Both the position numbers and the translations under genes were made by a program. Source: Desulfurivibrionaceae bacterium (GTDB lineage: Bacteria; Desulfobacterota; Desulfobulbia; Desulfobulbales; UBA5123). Taken from it: a stretch of DNA of 43,198 nucleotides. The notes under the pieces are model-generated. The model was not told where the DNA came from. It worked only from the letters and a program-made list of their open reading frames with translations, and made no database searches. This document shows, piece by piece, positions 34,956 to 43,198 of the stretch; the stretch's first letter is position 1, and each line of letters begins with the position of its first letter. The stretch lies in NCBI GenBank assembly GCA_030145325.1, contig JAQYVW010000020.1:1-43198 (forward strand). The letters are read 5' to 3'.

Positions 34956-35519
34956 ATGAAAAGGGTAAGGCGTATTGTCCAATTCTTCATGGCAACCCTG
35001 GTTCTGCTCGGTGTTGGCGGTTTTCCGGCCTTGGCGGCTGAAACGGCGGTGGGCAAGTCTTCTCAGCCCATTCATATTGAGGCGGATCGGATGGAATCGT
35101 TCGAGGAACAGGGAGAGGTGCTCTTCTCCGGTCGGGTGGAAGCGACCCAGGGCGATATCGTTCTCCATGCCGATGAAATGAGGGTCAACTATCTGCCCTC
35201 GGACGGGGATGAGAGCAAAAACGCCCCTAAGTCCCGAAAGGTTGACAAGCTATTTGCGAAGGGAAATGTCAAGGTGGTCAGTGCTGCCGGTTGGGTTGCC
35301 ACCGGTACGACCATGGATTATTTTTCCGTTGACCGCAAGGCGATTCTGATCGGCAATGCCAAGGTTTGGCAGAATAACAACCTGGTAACCGGCAACAGGG
35401 TAGTTTTGTATCTTGACGAGGGTAAAAGCGTCGTCGAAAGTGATCCGCAACAGGGTCAGCAACGAGTGAAAGCCTTTCTGTATCCCGGTGGGGAGAAAGA
35501 AGCAGAGAGCGGCGAATAG
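34956..35519 (+). CDS. lptA: Lipopolysaccharide transport periplasmic protein LptA
   Basis: 187 residues from the ATG at 34956, chosen because a signal peptide begins there (KRVRRIV, then FFMATLVLLGVGGFPALAA); the frame is open 30 codons further upstream but without signal features. The OstA/LptA beta-jellyroll follows: SQPIHIEADRMESFEEQGEV, GRVEATQGDIVLHADEM, then KLFAKGNVKVVSAAGW and AKVWQNNNLVTGNRVVLYLDE. It bridges the inner and outer membranes to carry lipopolysaccharide. lptB follows 32 bases downstream. lptC and kdsC, often adjacent, are not found in the window. The KKG-like charged loop SDGDESKNAPKSRK is an insert. Confidence 0.93.
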   Translation: MKRVRRIVQFFMATLVLLGVGGFPALAAETAVGKSSQPIHIEADRMESFEEQGEVLFSGRVEATQGDIVLHADEMRVNYLPSDGDESKNAPKSRKVDKLFAKGNVKVVSAAGWVATGTTMDYFSVDRKAILIGNAKVWQNNNLVTGNRVVLYLDEGKSVVESDPQQGQQRVKAFLYPGGEKEAESGE

Positions 35520-35551
35520 TCTGTCGCGGCTAATTTGAGGTGGAGTCTGAT

Positions 35552-36274
35552 TTGGCAACCCTGGAAACACATAATATTGTTAAGCAGTACAAGAAGCGGC
35601 GGGTGGTTGATGGCATCAGCTTGTCGGTGAGCAGTGGTAAGGTGGTTGGTTTGCTCGGCCCCAACGGCGCTGGCAAGACCACCACCTTTTATTCCATCGC
35701 CGGCTTGATTCGTCCCGATGACGGTTCGGTGCTCTTGGATGGTGAGGATATCACCGCCCTGCCCATTCACCAGCGAGCCCTGAAAGGGATTTCCTATCTG
35801 GCCCAGGATTCGTCGGTCTTTAAAAAGTTGACCGTTGAGGAAAATGTCCGTATTGTTCTTGAGCCGTTGGGCCTTGGCAAGAAAGAGATTGATGAACGCA
35901 TCGCCAGCTTAATGAGTGACCTCAAGATCGAATATCTGGCCCGTAATCTAGCCCATTCCCTTTCCGGTGGTGAGCGGCGGCGGGTGGAGATCATGCGGGC
36001 GCTGGCCACCAAGCCCCGGTTTATTCTACTTGATGAGCCTTTTGCCGGTATAGATCCCCTGTCCGTGGCTGATTTACAGTTGATCATCCAGCAGTTAAAA
36101 GACAAGGGGCTGGGGGTTTTGATCTCCGATCACAATGTCCGGGAAACTCTGTCGGTCTGCGATTACGCGTACATTGTTAACAATGGCAAGCTCCTAGCCG
36201 CCGGTACTGCTGACCAGGTTGTCAACAGTGATGCGGCGCGCAAGATGTATCTCGGTGAATCTTTCAGCATGTAA
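35552..36274 (+). CDS. lptB: LPS export ABC transporter ATP-binding protein LptB
   Basis: From TTG at 35552 the protein is 240 residues and starts MATLETHNIVKQYKKRRVV, the usual LptB N terminus; GGTGGAG lies six bases upstream. A GTG four codons earlier is the alternative. Walker A is GPNGAGKTTTFY, the signature is LSGGERRRVEI, Walker B is RFILLDEPFAGIDP and the switch histidine is in ISDHNVRE. With LptF, LptG and LptC it powers extraction of lipopolysaccharide from the inner membrane. It is placed between lptA and rpoN, the classical order, though a 273-base structured gap separates it from rpoN. Confidence 0.96.
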   Translation: MATLETHNIVKQYKKRRVVDGISLSVSSGKVVGLLGPNGAGKTTTFYSIAGLIRPDDGSVLLDGEDITALPIHQRALKGISYLAQDSSVFKKLTVEENVRIVLEPLGLGKKEIDERIASLMSDLKIEYLARNLAHSLSGGERRRVEIMRALATKPRFILLDEPFAGIDPLSVADLQLIIQQLKDKGLGVLISDHNVRETLSVCDYAYIVNNGKLLAAGTADQVVNSDAARKMYLGESFSM

Positions 36275-36291
36275 TGATTGATGGACTCGTG

Positions 36292-36403
36292 GCTAAGCGA
36301 AGACGGCGAAAAGACCTTTGTACCGCTGAAGATGGCTAGGCAAAAGGTTTGCTTAGCAGGTAAGCGACCAAAGGGGAGACCGCGCGAGGCGCGGTGGTGT
36401 CGC
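36292..36403 (+). ncRNA. Structured intergenic element upstream of rpoN (candidate RNA or leader)
   Basis: Four paired segments can be traced. GCTAAGC (36292-36298) pairs with GCTTAGC (36351-36357), enclosing ACCTTTG/CAAAAGGT-type pairs. GCTTA (36351-36355) can instead pair with TAAGC (36361-36365), an alternative fold. GCGAC (36364-36368) pairs with GTCGC (36399-36403), enclosing a perfect ACCGCGC-GAG-GCGCGGT hairpin (36379-36395). The mutually exclusive pairings suggest a switch or a repeat element. I recognise no known riboswitch or RNA family. Confidence 0.35.
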
Positions 36404-36547
36404 CAAAGCGGAAGCATCTAAATAATCTGTTGAGTATTTCGCGATCCTGCCGCCCATCAAGATTTGTGGCTAAAAGCGCTCCTGCGGTGATAGAGCCAGG
36501 ATGTGTGGTTGGGATTTGTTGGTAATCAGAAAAAAAAGGCTTAATCG

Positions 36548-38014
36548 ATGGCGTTGGAACTAAGGCAACAGGTAAAGCTGAGCCAGCAATTGGTGATGAC
36601 TCCCCAGTTGCAGCAGGCCATCAAGTTGCTACAGCTTTCGCGTCTGGAGCTTGCCGAAACCCTCCAGCAGGAAATGGAGATGAATCCGGTCTTGGACGAG
36701 GATCTCTCCATTGAAGCGGATGGCCCACCCGATGTTATGGCCGCCGAGCCGGAGCCGGTGGCTCCGGTGGAACCTGATATCACGGAAGATGTCCGGGTGG
36801 GTGAGTCAGACTCCCCTCTTGCCGAGATAAATTGGCAGGATTATGCCAACGAGTATGAAAACGGTTCTTCCTACAGTGGCAGTGGTCGTGAAGATAGCGA
36901 CCTCCCTTCCCGTCTTGATATTCTCAGTCAGAAACCTGATTTACAATCACATCTGCGCTGGCAGCTGAGTTTTTCCGAGCTTGATGATGAAGATCGGCTG
37001 GTTGGCGATTATATTATCGGCAATCTGAACCGGGACGGCTTTTTGGAAGTGGATATTGATGAGATTATCGAGGCCACTGGTTGCTCTGAAGATACGGCCC
37101 ATTGCTTGGTGGAGACGGTTCAGGATCTGGATCCGGCCGGGGTTGGCGCTCGCAACGTTAAAGAGTCGCTTCTTCTGCAGTTGGAACGCCTTGGTTTGGC
37201 CGATTCCCTGGCCGCTCGGATTATCTCAGCTCATCTTAAATACCTCGAAACCAGGAATTACGGGGCCATCGTCAAGGCCACCGGCAAATCCATGGAAGAT
37301 GTTTTCGCTGCCGTTAAGGTGATCACCGAGCTTGATCCCCATCCTGGCCGTGTCTATTCGGATGAAGAGCCGCACTACATTATTCCCGATGTCTATGTGC
37401 ATAAAATGAGTGGTGAGTATGTGATCATGCTCAATGATGAAGGGTTGCCGCGACTTAAGGTGAGTTCATTCTATCGCGAGATTTTGAAAAAAGGTTCCGA
37501 CACCCCCAACGACACCAAGGATTATATCCAAGAAAAGCTCAGATCGGCGGTGTGGTTGATTAAGTCCATCCAGCAGCGACAGCGTACCATCTATCGGGTG
37601 GTGGAGAGCATTATCAAGTTTCAGCATGATTTTTTTGAGCTTGGCGTTGCCCATCTTAAGCCCATGGTGTTGCGCGATGTGGCCGATGATATCGAGATGC
37701 ACGAGTCCACCGTCAGCCGGGTGACCAGTAACAAGTACGTGCATACCCCGCAAGGCACCTTTGAACTCAAGTATTTTTTTAATACGGCCATTTCCGGTCG
37801 GGGTGGCGAGTCGTTTGCCTCGGAGAGTATCAAGGTAAGGCTCCGTGCTATTGTTCAGGCTGAAAATGGTGAAAAGCCGCTCAGTGACATGGCCATTGCT
37901 GAAATTTTCAAAGGTGAGGGGGTGAAGTTGGCTCGCCGTACCGTGGCTAAATATCGGGAGCAGCTTAGCATTTTGCCATCCAAGCTCCGGAAAAAGCCTA
38001 AATTTGCGAAATAG
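36548..38014 (+). CDS. rpoN: RNA polymerase sigma-54 factor
   Basis: 488 residues with the three-part sigma-54 layout: a glutamine- and leucine-rich activator region (LRQQVKLSQQLVMTPQLQQA), an acidic linker (about residues 50-105), the core-binding region with DLDPAGVGARNVKESL, and the DNA-binding region with a helix-turn-helix (IEMHESTVSRVTSNKYV) ending in the RpoN box ARRTVAKYRE. It directs transcription from -24/-12 promoters with AAA+ activators. The structured element at 36292-36403 precedes it. The hpf gene, usually next, is missing; rapZ follows after 54 bases. Confidence 0.97.
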   Translation: MALELRQQVKLSQQLVMTPQLQQAIKLLQLSRLELAETLQQEMEMNPVLDEDLSIEADGPPDVMAAEPEPVAPVEPDITEDVRVGESDSPLAEINWQDYANEYENGSSYSGSGREDSDLPSRLDILSQKPDLQSHLRWQLSFSELDDEDRLVGDYIIGNLNRDGFLEVDIDEIIEATGCSEDTAHCLVETVQDLDPAGVGARNVKESLLLQLERLGLADSLAARIISAHLKYLETRNYGAIVKATGKSMEDVFAAVKVITELDPHPGRVYSDEEPHYIIPDVYVHKMSGEYVIMLNDEGLPRLKVSSFYREILKKGSDTPNDTKDYIQEKLRSAVWLIKSIQQRQRTIYRVVESIIKFQHDFFELGVAHLKPMVLRDVADDIEMHESTVSRVTSNKYVHTPQGTFELKYFFNTAISGRGGESFASESIKVRLRAIVQAENGEKPLSDMAIAEIFKGEGVKLARRTVAKYREQLSILPSKLRKKPKFAK

Positions 38015-38068
38015 GCTGGTGATGAAATTATTATCGGCTGGTAAGGCAGAAAGGTATGGAGAGAGATT

Positions 38069-38962
38069 GTGAGTCCCTTACGGGTGATTATCGTCACCGG
38101 CCTGTCTGGGGCTGGTAAAAGCACGGCCCTGCGCGCCTTGGAAGACATTGGTTTTTACTGTGTGGATAATCTTCCTTCCTTTCTTTTGAACCAGTTGTTG
38201 ACCGGCTTAGCCCAGCAGGTTGATGGCCCTCGGCGGGTTGCCGTGGGCATGGATGTACGCGATGCCTCTTTTCCGGCTTCCTTTCCGGCCTTGTTTTCTT
38301 CTCTGCTTGAACTTTACGATTGTGAAGTCCTCTTCCTTGAGGCTACGGATGCTGTCTTGGTGCAACGATTTAGTGAGCTGCGGCGACCCCATCCCTTGTT
38401 GACCAAGGGCACGCTGTTGGCCGGAATCAAACATGAGCGCAATCTCCTCGCCCAATTATGTAAAGCCGCCGCGCATCGTTTTGACACCTCAGCCCTTTCT
38501 CCTCTGGCGCTACGCAACCTGATCCGGCAGCGCTATGCCCTTGCTGACGACTCCGCAAACGACTCTTTGCGGGTGGTGCTCCTTTCCTTCGGTTTCAAAC
38601 ATGGGGTTCCTTTGGAAGCGGATCTGCTTTTTGATGTCCGTTTTTTACCCAATCCCCATTATGTTCCAGAGTTGCGGCAGTTGACCGGTCGTGAGGCCGG
38701 GGTGGCTACTTATGCCCTGGAAAACCATGAGGGGCGGCGTTTTCTTGACCTATTAGAAGAAATGCTGGTTTTTTTGCTTCCCCTTTATCGGCGGGAAGGT
38801 AAAGCCTCTTTAACAGTGGGTATCGGTTGCACCGGCGGCAGGCACCGGTCGGTGGCCACCGCTGAGGCTTTGCGAATGCGTTTGTCGGCTGGCGGTGAAG
38901 TAGTATTTGCCATGCATCGGCAGCTGGCCGACGAGGGCGAACAAGATCGGGAAGGATTATAA
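38069..38962 (+). CDS. rapZ: RNase adapter RapZ / nucleotide-binding protein YvcJ family
   Basis: 297 residues. The N-terminal P-loop reads GLSGAGKS (11-18), followed by RALEDIGFYCVDNLP, FLEATDAVLVQRFSELRRPHPL and, in the C-terminal RapZ domain, LSFGFKHGVPLEADLLFDVRFLPNP and GCTGGRHRSVATAE. In enterics RapZ binds the small RNA GlmZ and senses glucosamine-6-phosphate; outside them YvcJ-type proteins are nucleotide-binding regulators with unclear targets, so the symbol reflects family, not the E. coli pathway. The start is GTG at 38069 with GGAGAG upstream. Its 3' end overlaps the convergent histidine phosphatase gene by six bases. Confidence 0.93.
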   Translation: MSPLRVIIVTGLSGAGKSTALRALEDIGFYCVDNLPSFLLNQLLTGLAQQVDGPRRVAVGMDVRDASFPASFPALFSSLLELYDCEVLFLEATDAVLVQRFSELRRPHPLLTKGTLLAGIKHERNLLAQLCKAAAHRFDTSALSPLALRNLIRQRYALADDSANDSLRVVLLSFGFKHGVPLEADLLFDVRFLPNPHYVPELRQLTGREAGVATYALENHEGRRFLDLLEEMLVFLLPLYRREGKASLTVGIGCTGGRHRSVATAEALRMRLSAGGEVVFAMHRQLADEGEQDREGL

Positions 38963-39547
38963 TACGGCTAATTTGACCTGGGTGTTGTTGCCAGTGCGTT
39001 GGAAGGTGGTAAGAGCGCCGTTATTGATGGTGATGGAACGAAATTCGGCGATGGTTTGCTTTCGGTAATGAAGAACCAGGGCGCGGGCGACGATCAGGTG
39101 GGTTACCACCAGGATCGGCTTGGCGGCGGAGGCAAATAATTGTTCCGTGGCCAGGACTGTTCTTTTTTGTACGTCATGGATGGTTTCGCAGCCCGTCACC
39201 TTAAATCCACTGGGGTCGTTGAGCCAGGTGGGGTATTGGTCACCGAATCGGTTTCTGATTTCTGTTTTGGTCAGCCCGTCCCAGTGAGGTAGGAATATTT
39301 CGTTGAAGCCGTCGTCGTTTTCCACCTCCAGGTCAAGGATTCCGCCGATAATTTCGCCACTCTGGTTGGTACGTGGCAATGGCCCGGTAACGATTCGGCT
39401 AATTCCTTTGCCCTTTAGTCTCTGGGCAAGTTCGCTGATTTGGTTGACCCCATCCCCATGGAGAGGCTCAGCGCTACGACCGGCGAATCGTTTTTCTTTG
39501 TTGGCGAGGGTTACGCCGTGGCGAATGAGGTAAATGGTATTTGGCAT
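38957..39547 (-). CDS. Histidine phosphatase (phosphoglycerate mutase-like) family protein
   Basis: From the ATG at 39547 the protein has 196 residues and opens with the catalytic motif TIYLIRHGVTLANKEKRFAG (phosphohistidine in RHG). The frame is open 37 codons further upstream, but those codons lack family features. Later signatures are TGPLPRTNQSGEIIGG, NEIFLPHWDGLTKTEI and the second histidine in LVVTHLIVARALVLHY. Enzymes of this branch act as phosphoglycerate mutase-like phosphatases, alpha-ribazole phosphatase (CobC) or protein/sugar phosphatases; I cannot assign one. It converges with rapZ (six-base overlap). No strong ribosome site is visible upstream. Confidence 0.85.
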   Translation of the reverse strand: MPNTIYLIRHGVTLANKEKRFAGRSAEPLHGDGVNQISELAQRLKGKGISRIVTGPLPRTNQSGEIIGGILDLEVENDDGFNEIFLPHWDGLTKTEIRNRFGDQYPTWLNDPSGFKVTGCETIHDVQKRTVLATEQLFASAAKPILVVTHLIVARALVLHYRKQTIAEFRSITINNGALTTFQRTGNNTQVKLAVL

Positions 39548-39673
39548 GGTGGTAAGCTGGTTGACCACGAGAAAATTCTTGCTGGAAAGACGTACGGTAG
39601 AGTAGTGTTGGCAACTTGTTACCATTGAACATTTACGCAAAAATCGAGAATTTATCAATAGGAAAGCGTGATC

Positions 39674-41386
39674 ATGCAGATTGGAAATATTCGGAAGTTG
39701 TCTTTGGTGGTTTTTTCTCTCTTTCTGGTTGTTATTTTAGGTTCTGTTTTTCCCGTCTTTGCCCAACCTCCTAAAAAGGTGGCTATTTTGCCTTTTGAAA
39801 TTCTTGCGGCCAAGGACCTTGCTTACCTTAAGGAAGGGGTGCGAATCATGTTGGCCAGCCGCCTGGCTGCCGGGGCTGGGGTAGCGGTTGTTGATCGGGC
39901 TGCGGTTGATCAAGCCCTTGCCGGTAGCGGTGGTTCACTTGCGCCGGGGCAGGTTGTGCAACTTGGCAAACAATTGGGGGCCGATTATCTGATTACTGGC
40001 AACCTCACCGCCATGGGCGGGGTTAGTCTGGATGCCAAGGTTCACTCTGTTGCTGACGGCACCGTGCAGACCTTTTTTGCCACCGCCGCCACCGAAGGCG
40101 AGGTGATTACCGCTGTTGATAAACTCTCTTTTGATGTGGCTGCTAAGGTTTTCGGGGCTGCTGTCCCGGCTAGCCGGGCGCAGGCGGTTGCCGCTGTCCC
40201 GGCCTTATCACAATCTCCTTACCAGACTGTTCACCCTGACCGGGCTTTCATGTCTCGGAATAACGGTGGAGGTTATGGTTCTGCTCCTGTGCTTCGTCAA
40301 AGCGGCATTGGTGGTCGATCCGGATTTGTTAAGACTCGTAACTTTAAGATGAACCTCCAGGCCATGGCTGTCGGCGATGTTGACGGTGATGGTCATGATG
40401 AGGTTATCTTGGCTGATGCGCATAAGGTGACGGTTTATCGGCGGACTGATAACCGGTTGGTAGCGGTGGGGGGCTTTACCACCATTAATCAGTATAAAAT
40501 TCATTCCATCTCGTTGGCAGATCTTAACCATAACGGCAGGGACGAGATTTATGTCAGTGCCGCTGATACCGATTCCCCCAACTCCATGGCTGTTGAGTGG
40601 GATGGAAAGGATTTTGCGCCAATCTTCAAGGATGTGCGTTGGTATGTGCGTGCCTTGGCAATGCCGGGCCAGGGGGTGATTCTTGCCGGGCAGCAGGCTG
40701 CGGTAACCGCCCCTCTCCGTCCTGGTATCTTCCGCCTTGAGGTAGAAGGAAATGCCCTGGTGAAACGGGAACAGCTCACCGTGCCCGACTCGGTGAATCT
40801 CTTTGATTTTAATGTTGCCGATTTGGATGGCGATGGTATTAGCGAAGTGATTGCCATTGATCAGTATGATCGTCTGCGGGTGATGCGAACCAGTGGTAAA
40901 TTGTTGTATAAGAGCGATGATCATTTTGGTGGAACCACTCGTTTCATCGGTGGTCAGAAAGCTCTAGGGATGGTTGATTCAGCCAGAAAAGAGGATTTGG
41001 GCAGGGTTTATGTTCCATCCCGGATTATTATCGCAGATGTTAATCTGGATGGGCTTCCTGATGTGATTGTCAACAAGAACCTTGCTTCGGCCTCGCGGGT
41101 ACTAACGAATGCTAAAACTTATCCCAGCGGTGAGATCCATGCCCTCACCTGGAACGGTATCGGCCTTACCGAGTTGTGGCGGACTAGAAAAATTGATGGC
41201 TATGTCGCTGATTGTCAACTGCGGTATCTTGATGATGATCACAATGCGGCTTTGTACATTGGTATTGTTCTGTCCACTGGTGCATTTGACAGTTTTTCGG
41301 GGCAAGATAGTACGGTTCTACGCTATCACTTAAAGTTTGAGGCTGAACCGCAAGAAAAAAATGAGCATAAAAGTGAAGGTTGGTAA
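39674..41386 (+). CDS. Secreted TolB-like plus FG-GAP/VCBS beta-propeller protein
   Basis: 570 residues from the ATG at 39674, with GGAAAG eight bases upstream; an in-frame GTG two codons earlier is less likely. A signal peptide ends near FPVFAQ (about residue 32). Residues 35-165 look like a TolB/CsgG-like fold (KKVAILPFEILAAKDLAYL, LGADYLITGNLTAMGG). From about residue 200 to the end several FG-GAP-type repeats carry calcium-binding loops: DVDGDGHDEVILAD, DLNHNGRDEIYVSA, DLDGDGISEVIAID and DVNLDGLPDVIVNK. Together this suggests an envelope protein with a propeller, perhaps for polymer or surface binding. It is followed by a porin gene with its own promoter candidate. The function is not known; the domain reading is by motif only. 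Confidence 0.85.
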   Translation: MQIGNIRKLSLVVFSLFLVVILGSVFPVFAQPPKKVAILPFEILAAKDLAYLKEGVRIMLASRLAAGAGVAVVDRAAVDQALAGSGGSLAPGQVVQLGKQLGADYLITGNLTAMGGVSLDAKVHSVADGTVQTFFATAATEGEVITAVDKLSFDVAAKVFGAAVPASRAQAVAAVPALSQSPYQTVHPDRAFMSRNNGGGYGSAPVLRQSGIGGRSGFVKTRNFKMNLQAMAVGDVDGDGHDEVILADAHKVTVYRRTDNRLVAVGGFTTINQYKIHSISLADLNHNGRDEIYVSAADTDSPNSMAVEWDGKDFAPIFKDVRWYVRALAMPGQGVILAGQQAAVTAPLRPGIFRLEVEGNALVKREQLTVPDSVNLFDFNVADLDGDGISEVIAIDQYDRLRVMRTSGKLLYKSDDHFGGTTRFIGGQKALGMVDSARKEDLGRVYVPSRIIIADVNLDGLPDVIVNKNLASASRVLTNAKTYPSGEIHALTWNGIGLTELWRTRKIDGYVADCQLRYLDDDHNAALYIGIVLSTGAFDSFSGQDSTVLRYHLKFEAEPQEKNEHKSEGW

Positions 41387-41394
41387 AATAATAT

Positions 41395-41424
41395 TTGACA
41401 AATCGCCATTGTTTTAGCTATGAG
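41395..41424 (+). promoter_or_regulatory. Candidate promoter of the porin gene
   Basis: A perfect -35 TTGACA (41395-41400) is followed after 18 bases by TATGAG (41419-41424), a fair -10 match. The leader to the porin ATG is about 110 bases long, AT-rich and without other genes. No sigma-54 -24/-12 pattern is apparent. Confidence 0.45.
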
Positions 41425-41537
41425 TGTAATGTCGTCTTTTATTAGAAGTTTTTAAATGGTCTTTAAAAGATCGTTTAAATAAGGGGAGCATGGATTGTCC
41501 ATGCAAAGTTTTATACATTTTTTATGAGGTAAATGAG

Positions 41538-42899
41538 ATGAAGAAGATTCTTTCCGCAGTTGCTGCGCTTGGCCTTGTTGCCGGCGTAGCTACCACCGCC
41601 GCCGCTCTTGATTTCTCTGTGGCTGGTACTTATTCCGCTACCGGTAATTACCTGAGCGATTCAAATGGTTCAGGTTTTATCGTCAACGAAGCCGTTAATA
41701 TCGATAACGCTTCTGACGCTTACTGGATGCACACCTTTGCAATTAAGCCGACCATGACGGTTAACGACAATATCAAGATGATCTCTGAGATGCGTCTGGC
41801 CGACAACAATGTTTGGGGACAGGGCGACTCTACCAATGGTGTTGCTGGTGCAACCAATGGTACTGACGTTTACGTTCATCGTCTCTACATGCAGTACATG
41901 TCTCCCATCGGTAAGATCCAGTTGGGTCGTCTTTCCGCTGGTCCTTGGGGAACCCCGTTCCTTGACAACGACTCCCGCGCCAACGGCGTAAAAATTTGGC
42001 CCAGTGCTTTGGCTTCTGGTCCTTGGTCTACTTATTTCAATTTCGTAAAGGGAGTTGAGGGTGACGCTCAGGTAGCTAACACTGCTTCCTCAAACGATAC
42101 CGACTCTTATGAAGCCCGTGTCTTCTACAAGACCGACGCTCTTAATGCCGGTATCCGTTACAACTACTCTAACAATCAGGCTTCCTCTGCCGTTTCCTCT
42201 ACCCATAACACCATCATGGGTCTTTATGGCGTCTACAAAATGGACAATTACTTTGTAGCGACTGAGATCGTCGGCTTTGGTGGCAGCACTGAGTTTGATG
42301 CCGTTGCCACTCCTGACGTCGATCGTTCAGCCACCGCCGCTCTTCTTGAAGTTGGTGGTACCTTTGACAATCTCTCTGTAGCCGCTGCTTATGTTTATGC
42401 AGAGGGTGACGATAACACCTTAGACAATGACAATAATGCTGCCTTGTTCATGACTGGTGGCGGTGGTGGTACCGGTACCGAGTTTGCTCCTCTCTACATC
42501 CTCACCGGACGTGGCATGGGTTGTCTGAATAGCGATATCAATGGTGCGGATAACATCTCCGGTGGCGATGTTGCTACTGCTGGTACTCACACCTTCGCTC
42601 TTCTTGCTGATTACAAAACCTCTGATCGTCTTTCCTTGCATGCTGGTATTGCTTATGCAATGGCTGATGAGGAGGTTAACTCTAATGCTGGTGTTGCCAT
42701 CGGTACCTCTTACCTCAATCGTGGTGACGAGTACGGCATCGAGTATGATCTGGGCGCTGCTTACAAGTTGCTTGACAACTTGACCTATGAGGCTCATTTT
42801 GCATACCTTGACACCGGTGATTTCTTCCAGGCTTCAACTGCCGTTGATAATACCACCAGTGTTACTCTGATGAGCCACAGCCTGACCATGACCTTCTAA
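41538..42899 (+). CDS. Outer membrane porin-like beta-barrel protein
   Basis: 453 residues from the ATG at 41538, preceded by GAGG eight bases upstream. A frame extension of 16 codons upstream lacks signal features. The signal peptide (KKILSAVAALGLVAGVATTAAA) ends in an AxA-type cleavage site. The mature chain is rich in Asp, Asn, Thr and aromatic residues in alternating patterns and ends LTMTF, the C-terminal phenylalanine typical of BAM-inserted barrels. IGKIQLGRLSAGPWGTPFLD resembles the loop after an early porin strand. Such porins let small solutes through the outer membrane. The third-base pattern is strongly biased to C and T, as expected for a highly expressed gene. A strong terminator follows. 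Confidence 0.9.
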   Translation: MKKILSAVAALGLVAGVATTAAALDFSVAGTYSATGNYLSDSNGSGFIVNEAVNIDNASDAYWMHTFAIKPTMTVNDNIKMISEMRLADNNVWGQGDSTNGVAGATNGTDVYVHRLYMQYMSPIGKIQLGRLSAGPWGTPFLDNDSRANGVKIWPSALASGPWSTYFNFVKGVEGDAQVANTASSNDTDSYEARVFYKTDALNAGIRYNYSNNQASSAVSSTHNTIMGLYGVYKMDNYFVATEIVGFGGSTEFDAVATPDVDRSATAALLEVGGTFDNLSVAAAYVYAEGDDNTLDNDNNAALFMTGGGGGTGTEFAPLYILTGRGMGCLNSDINGADNISGGDVATAGTHTFALLADYKTSDRLSLHAGIAYAMADEEVNSNAGVAIGTSYLNRGDEYGIEYDLGAAYKLLDNLTYEAHFAYLDTGDFFQASTAVDNTTSVTLMSHSLTMTF

Positions 42900-42942
42900 T
42901 AGCTTTTATATAAAGTTATTAAGTGGTTTAGCTTAGTTCTGG

Positions 42943-42983
42943 AAGAGCCTCGACAGATTTATCTGTCGAGGCTCTTTTTTTTT
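42943..42983 (+). terminator. Strong rho-independent terminator after the porin gene
   Basis: AAGAGCCTCGACAGAT and ATCTGTCGAGGCTCTT are perfectly complementary over 16 bases with a very short loop, followed by a run of nine T. It matches the expectation of a high-level transcript ending 45-80 bases after the porin stop. Confidence 0.95.
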
Positions 42984-43198
42984 CGCTTAATGGGTTTTGA
43001 GATCCTCATCCCGAAAGGTTGCCGAATAGATATGTTGGAGCGGTAATAACCCTGGTGGGTTTTTCTATCTAAACCTTATCAACTATGTGGTGTAATTGTT
43101 TTTTTGTTACTGGGGATAGCGTTATCTGGGTGATATCAGTTCATTGAAATAGACAATGGCAGGGAAGCGGCTTGAGTAGGAGATTGGTAATGTGCTAC
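42984..43198. other. Window end, no complete gene
   Basis: After the porin terminator no full gene is visible. An ATG at 43190-43192 lies nine or so bases after GGAG and may begin the next gene, but only three codons are available. The rest is AT-rich and may hold its promoter. Confidence 0.4.

Noticed and set aside
36163-36417. Minus-strand 84-codon frame across the lptB end and the structured element
   Set aside because: Overlaps lptB coding sequence and is a by-product of the palindromic element.

Overview
The window reads as a stretch of chromosome from a Gram-negative, probably anaerobic bacterium, most likely of the Desulfobacterota and perhaps Desulfobulbales. That placement is an inference. 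It rests on the combined arginine plus lysine gene cluster, the dnaN-gyrB-gyrA-gpsA run, LptA/LptB-RpoN-RapZ, a GGDEF protein with a cysteine-rich insert and an outer-membrane porin. No rRNA or species-level marker is present. Most of the window is ordinary core genome. The accessory part is the first 7.4 kb.

Layout. 1-469: the end of a Phd/YefM-type antitoxin and a complete ParE/RelE-type toxin. 470-3727: a flavin oxidoreductase gene bracketed by two diverged direct repeats, then an AT-rich Fic AMP-transferase gene. 3728-7305: a tightly coupled three-gene operon (minus strand) that I read as an ABC-three-component (ABC-3C) conflict system: a nuclease-like effector, a small middle component and an SMC/Rad50-like ATPase with a CPVC hook. 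7579-14797: dnaN, gyrB, gyrA and gpsA on the minus strand, without dnaA. 14798-15304: an AT-rich, gene-free divergent region with DnaA-box-like sequences. 15305-17533: an MreB paralogue translationally coupled to a serine beta-lactamase-family hydrolase. 17542-20077: mtnA, a very small two-helix membrane ORF with an in-frame TGA (possible Cys-x-x-Sec selenoprotein) and a GAF-GGDEF diguanylate cyclase. 20209-20295: tRNA-Leu(CAA).

20409-23207 holds pgsA, a lytic transglycosylase, a transaldolase-like gene, a membrane-anchored YHS-type metal-binding protein and folK. 23211-34582 is a long minus-strand run, argB-argD-argF-argG-argH-lipoprotein-lysA-dapF-dapA-dapB. It encodes most of the arginine pathway and five lysine/diaminopimelate-related steps, interrupted by short AT-rich inverted-repeat elements. 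34956-38962 runs on the plus strand: lptA, lptB, a structured non-coding segment, rpoN and rapZ. A histidine phosphatase converges on rapZ. The window closes with a secreted TolB-like/FG-GAP beta-propeller protein and a porin with a strong promoter candidate and a strong terminator.

The most interesting items are the ABC-3C operon with a Cap4/DUF4297-like effector end, the candidate mini-selenoprotein at 18685-18849, the eight-cysteine insert that splits the GAF domain of the diguanylate cyclase, the basic-tailed MreB coupled to a hydrolase, and the structured RNA-like segment before rpoN.
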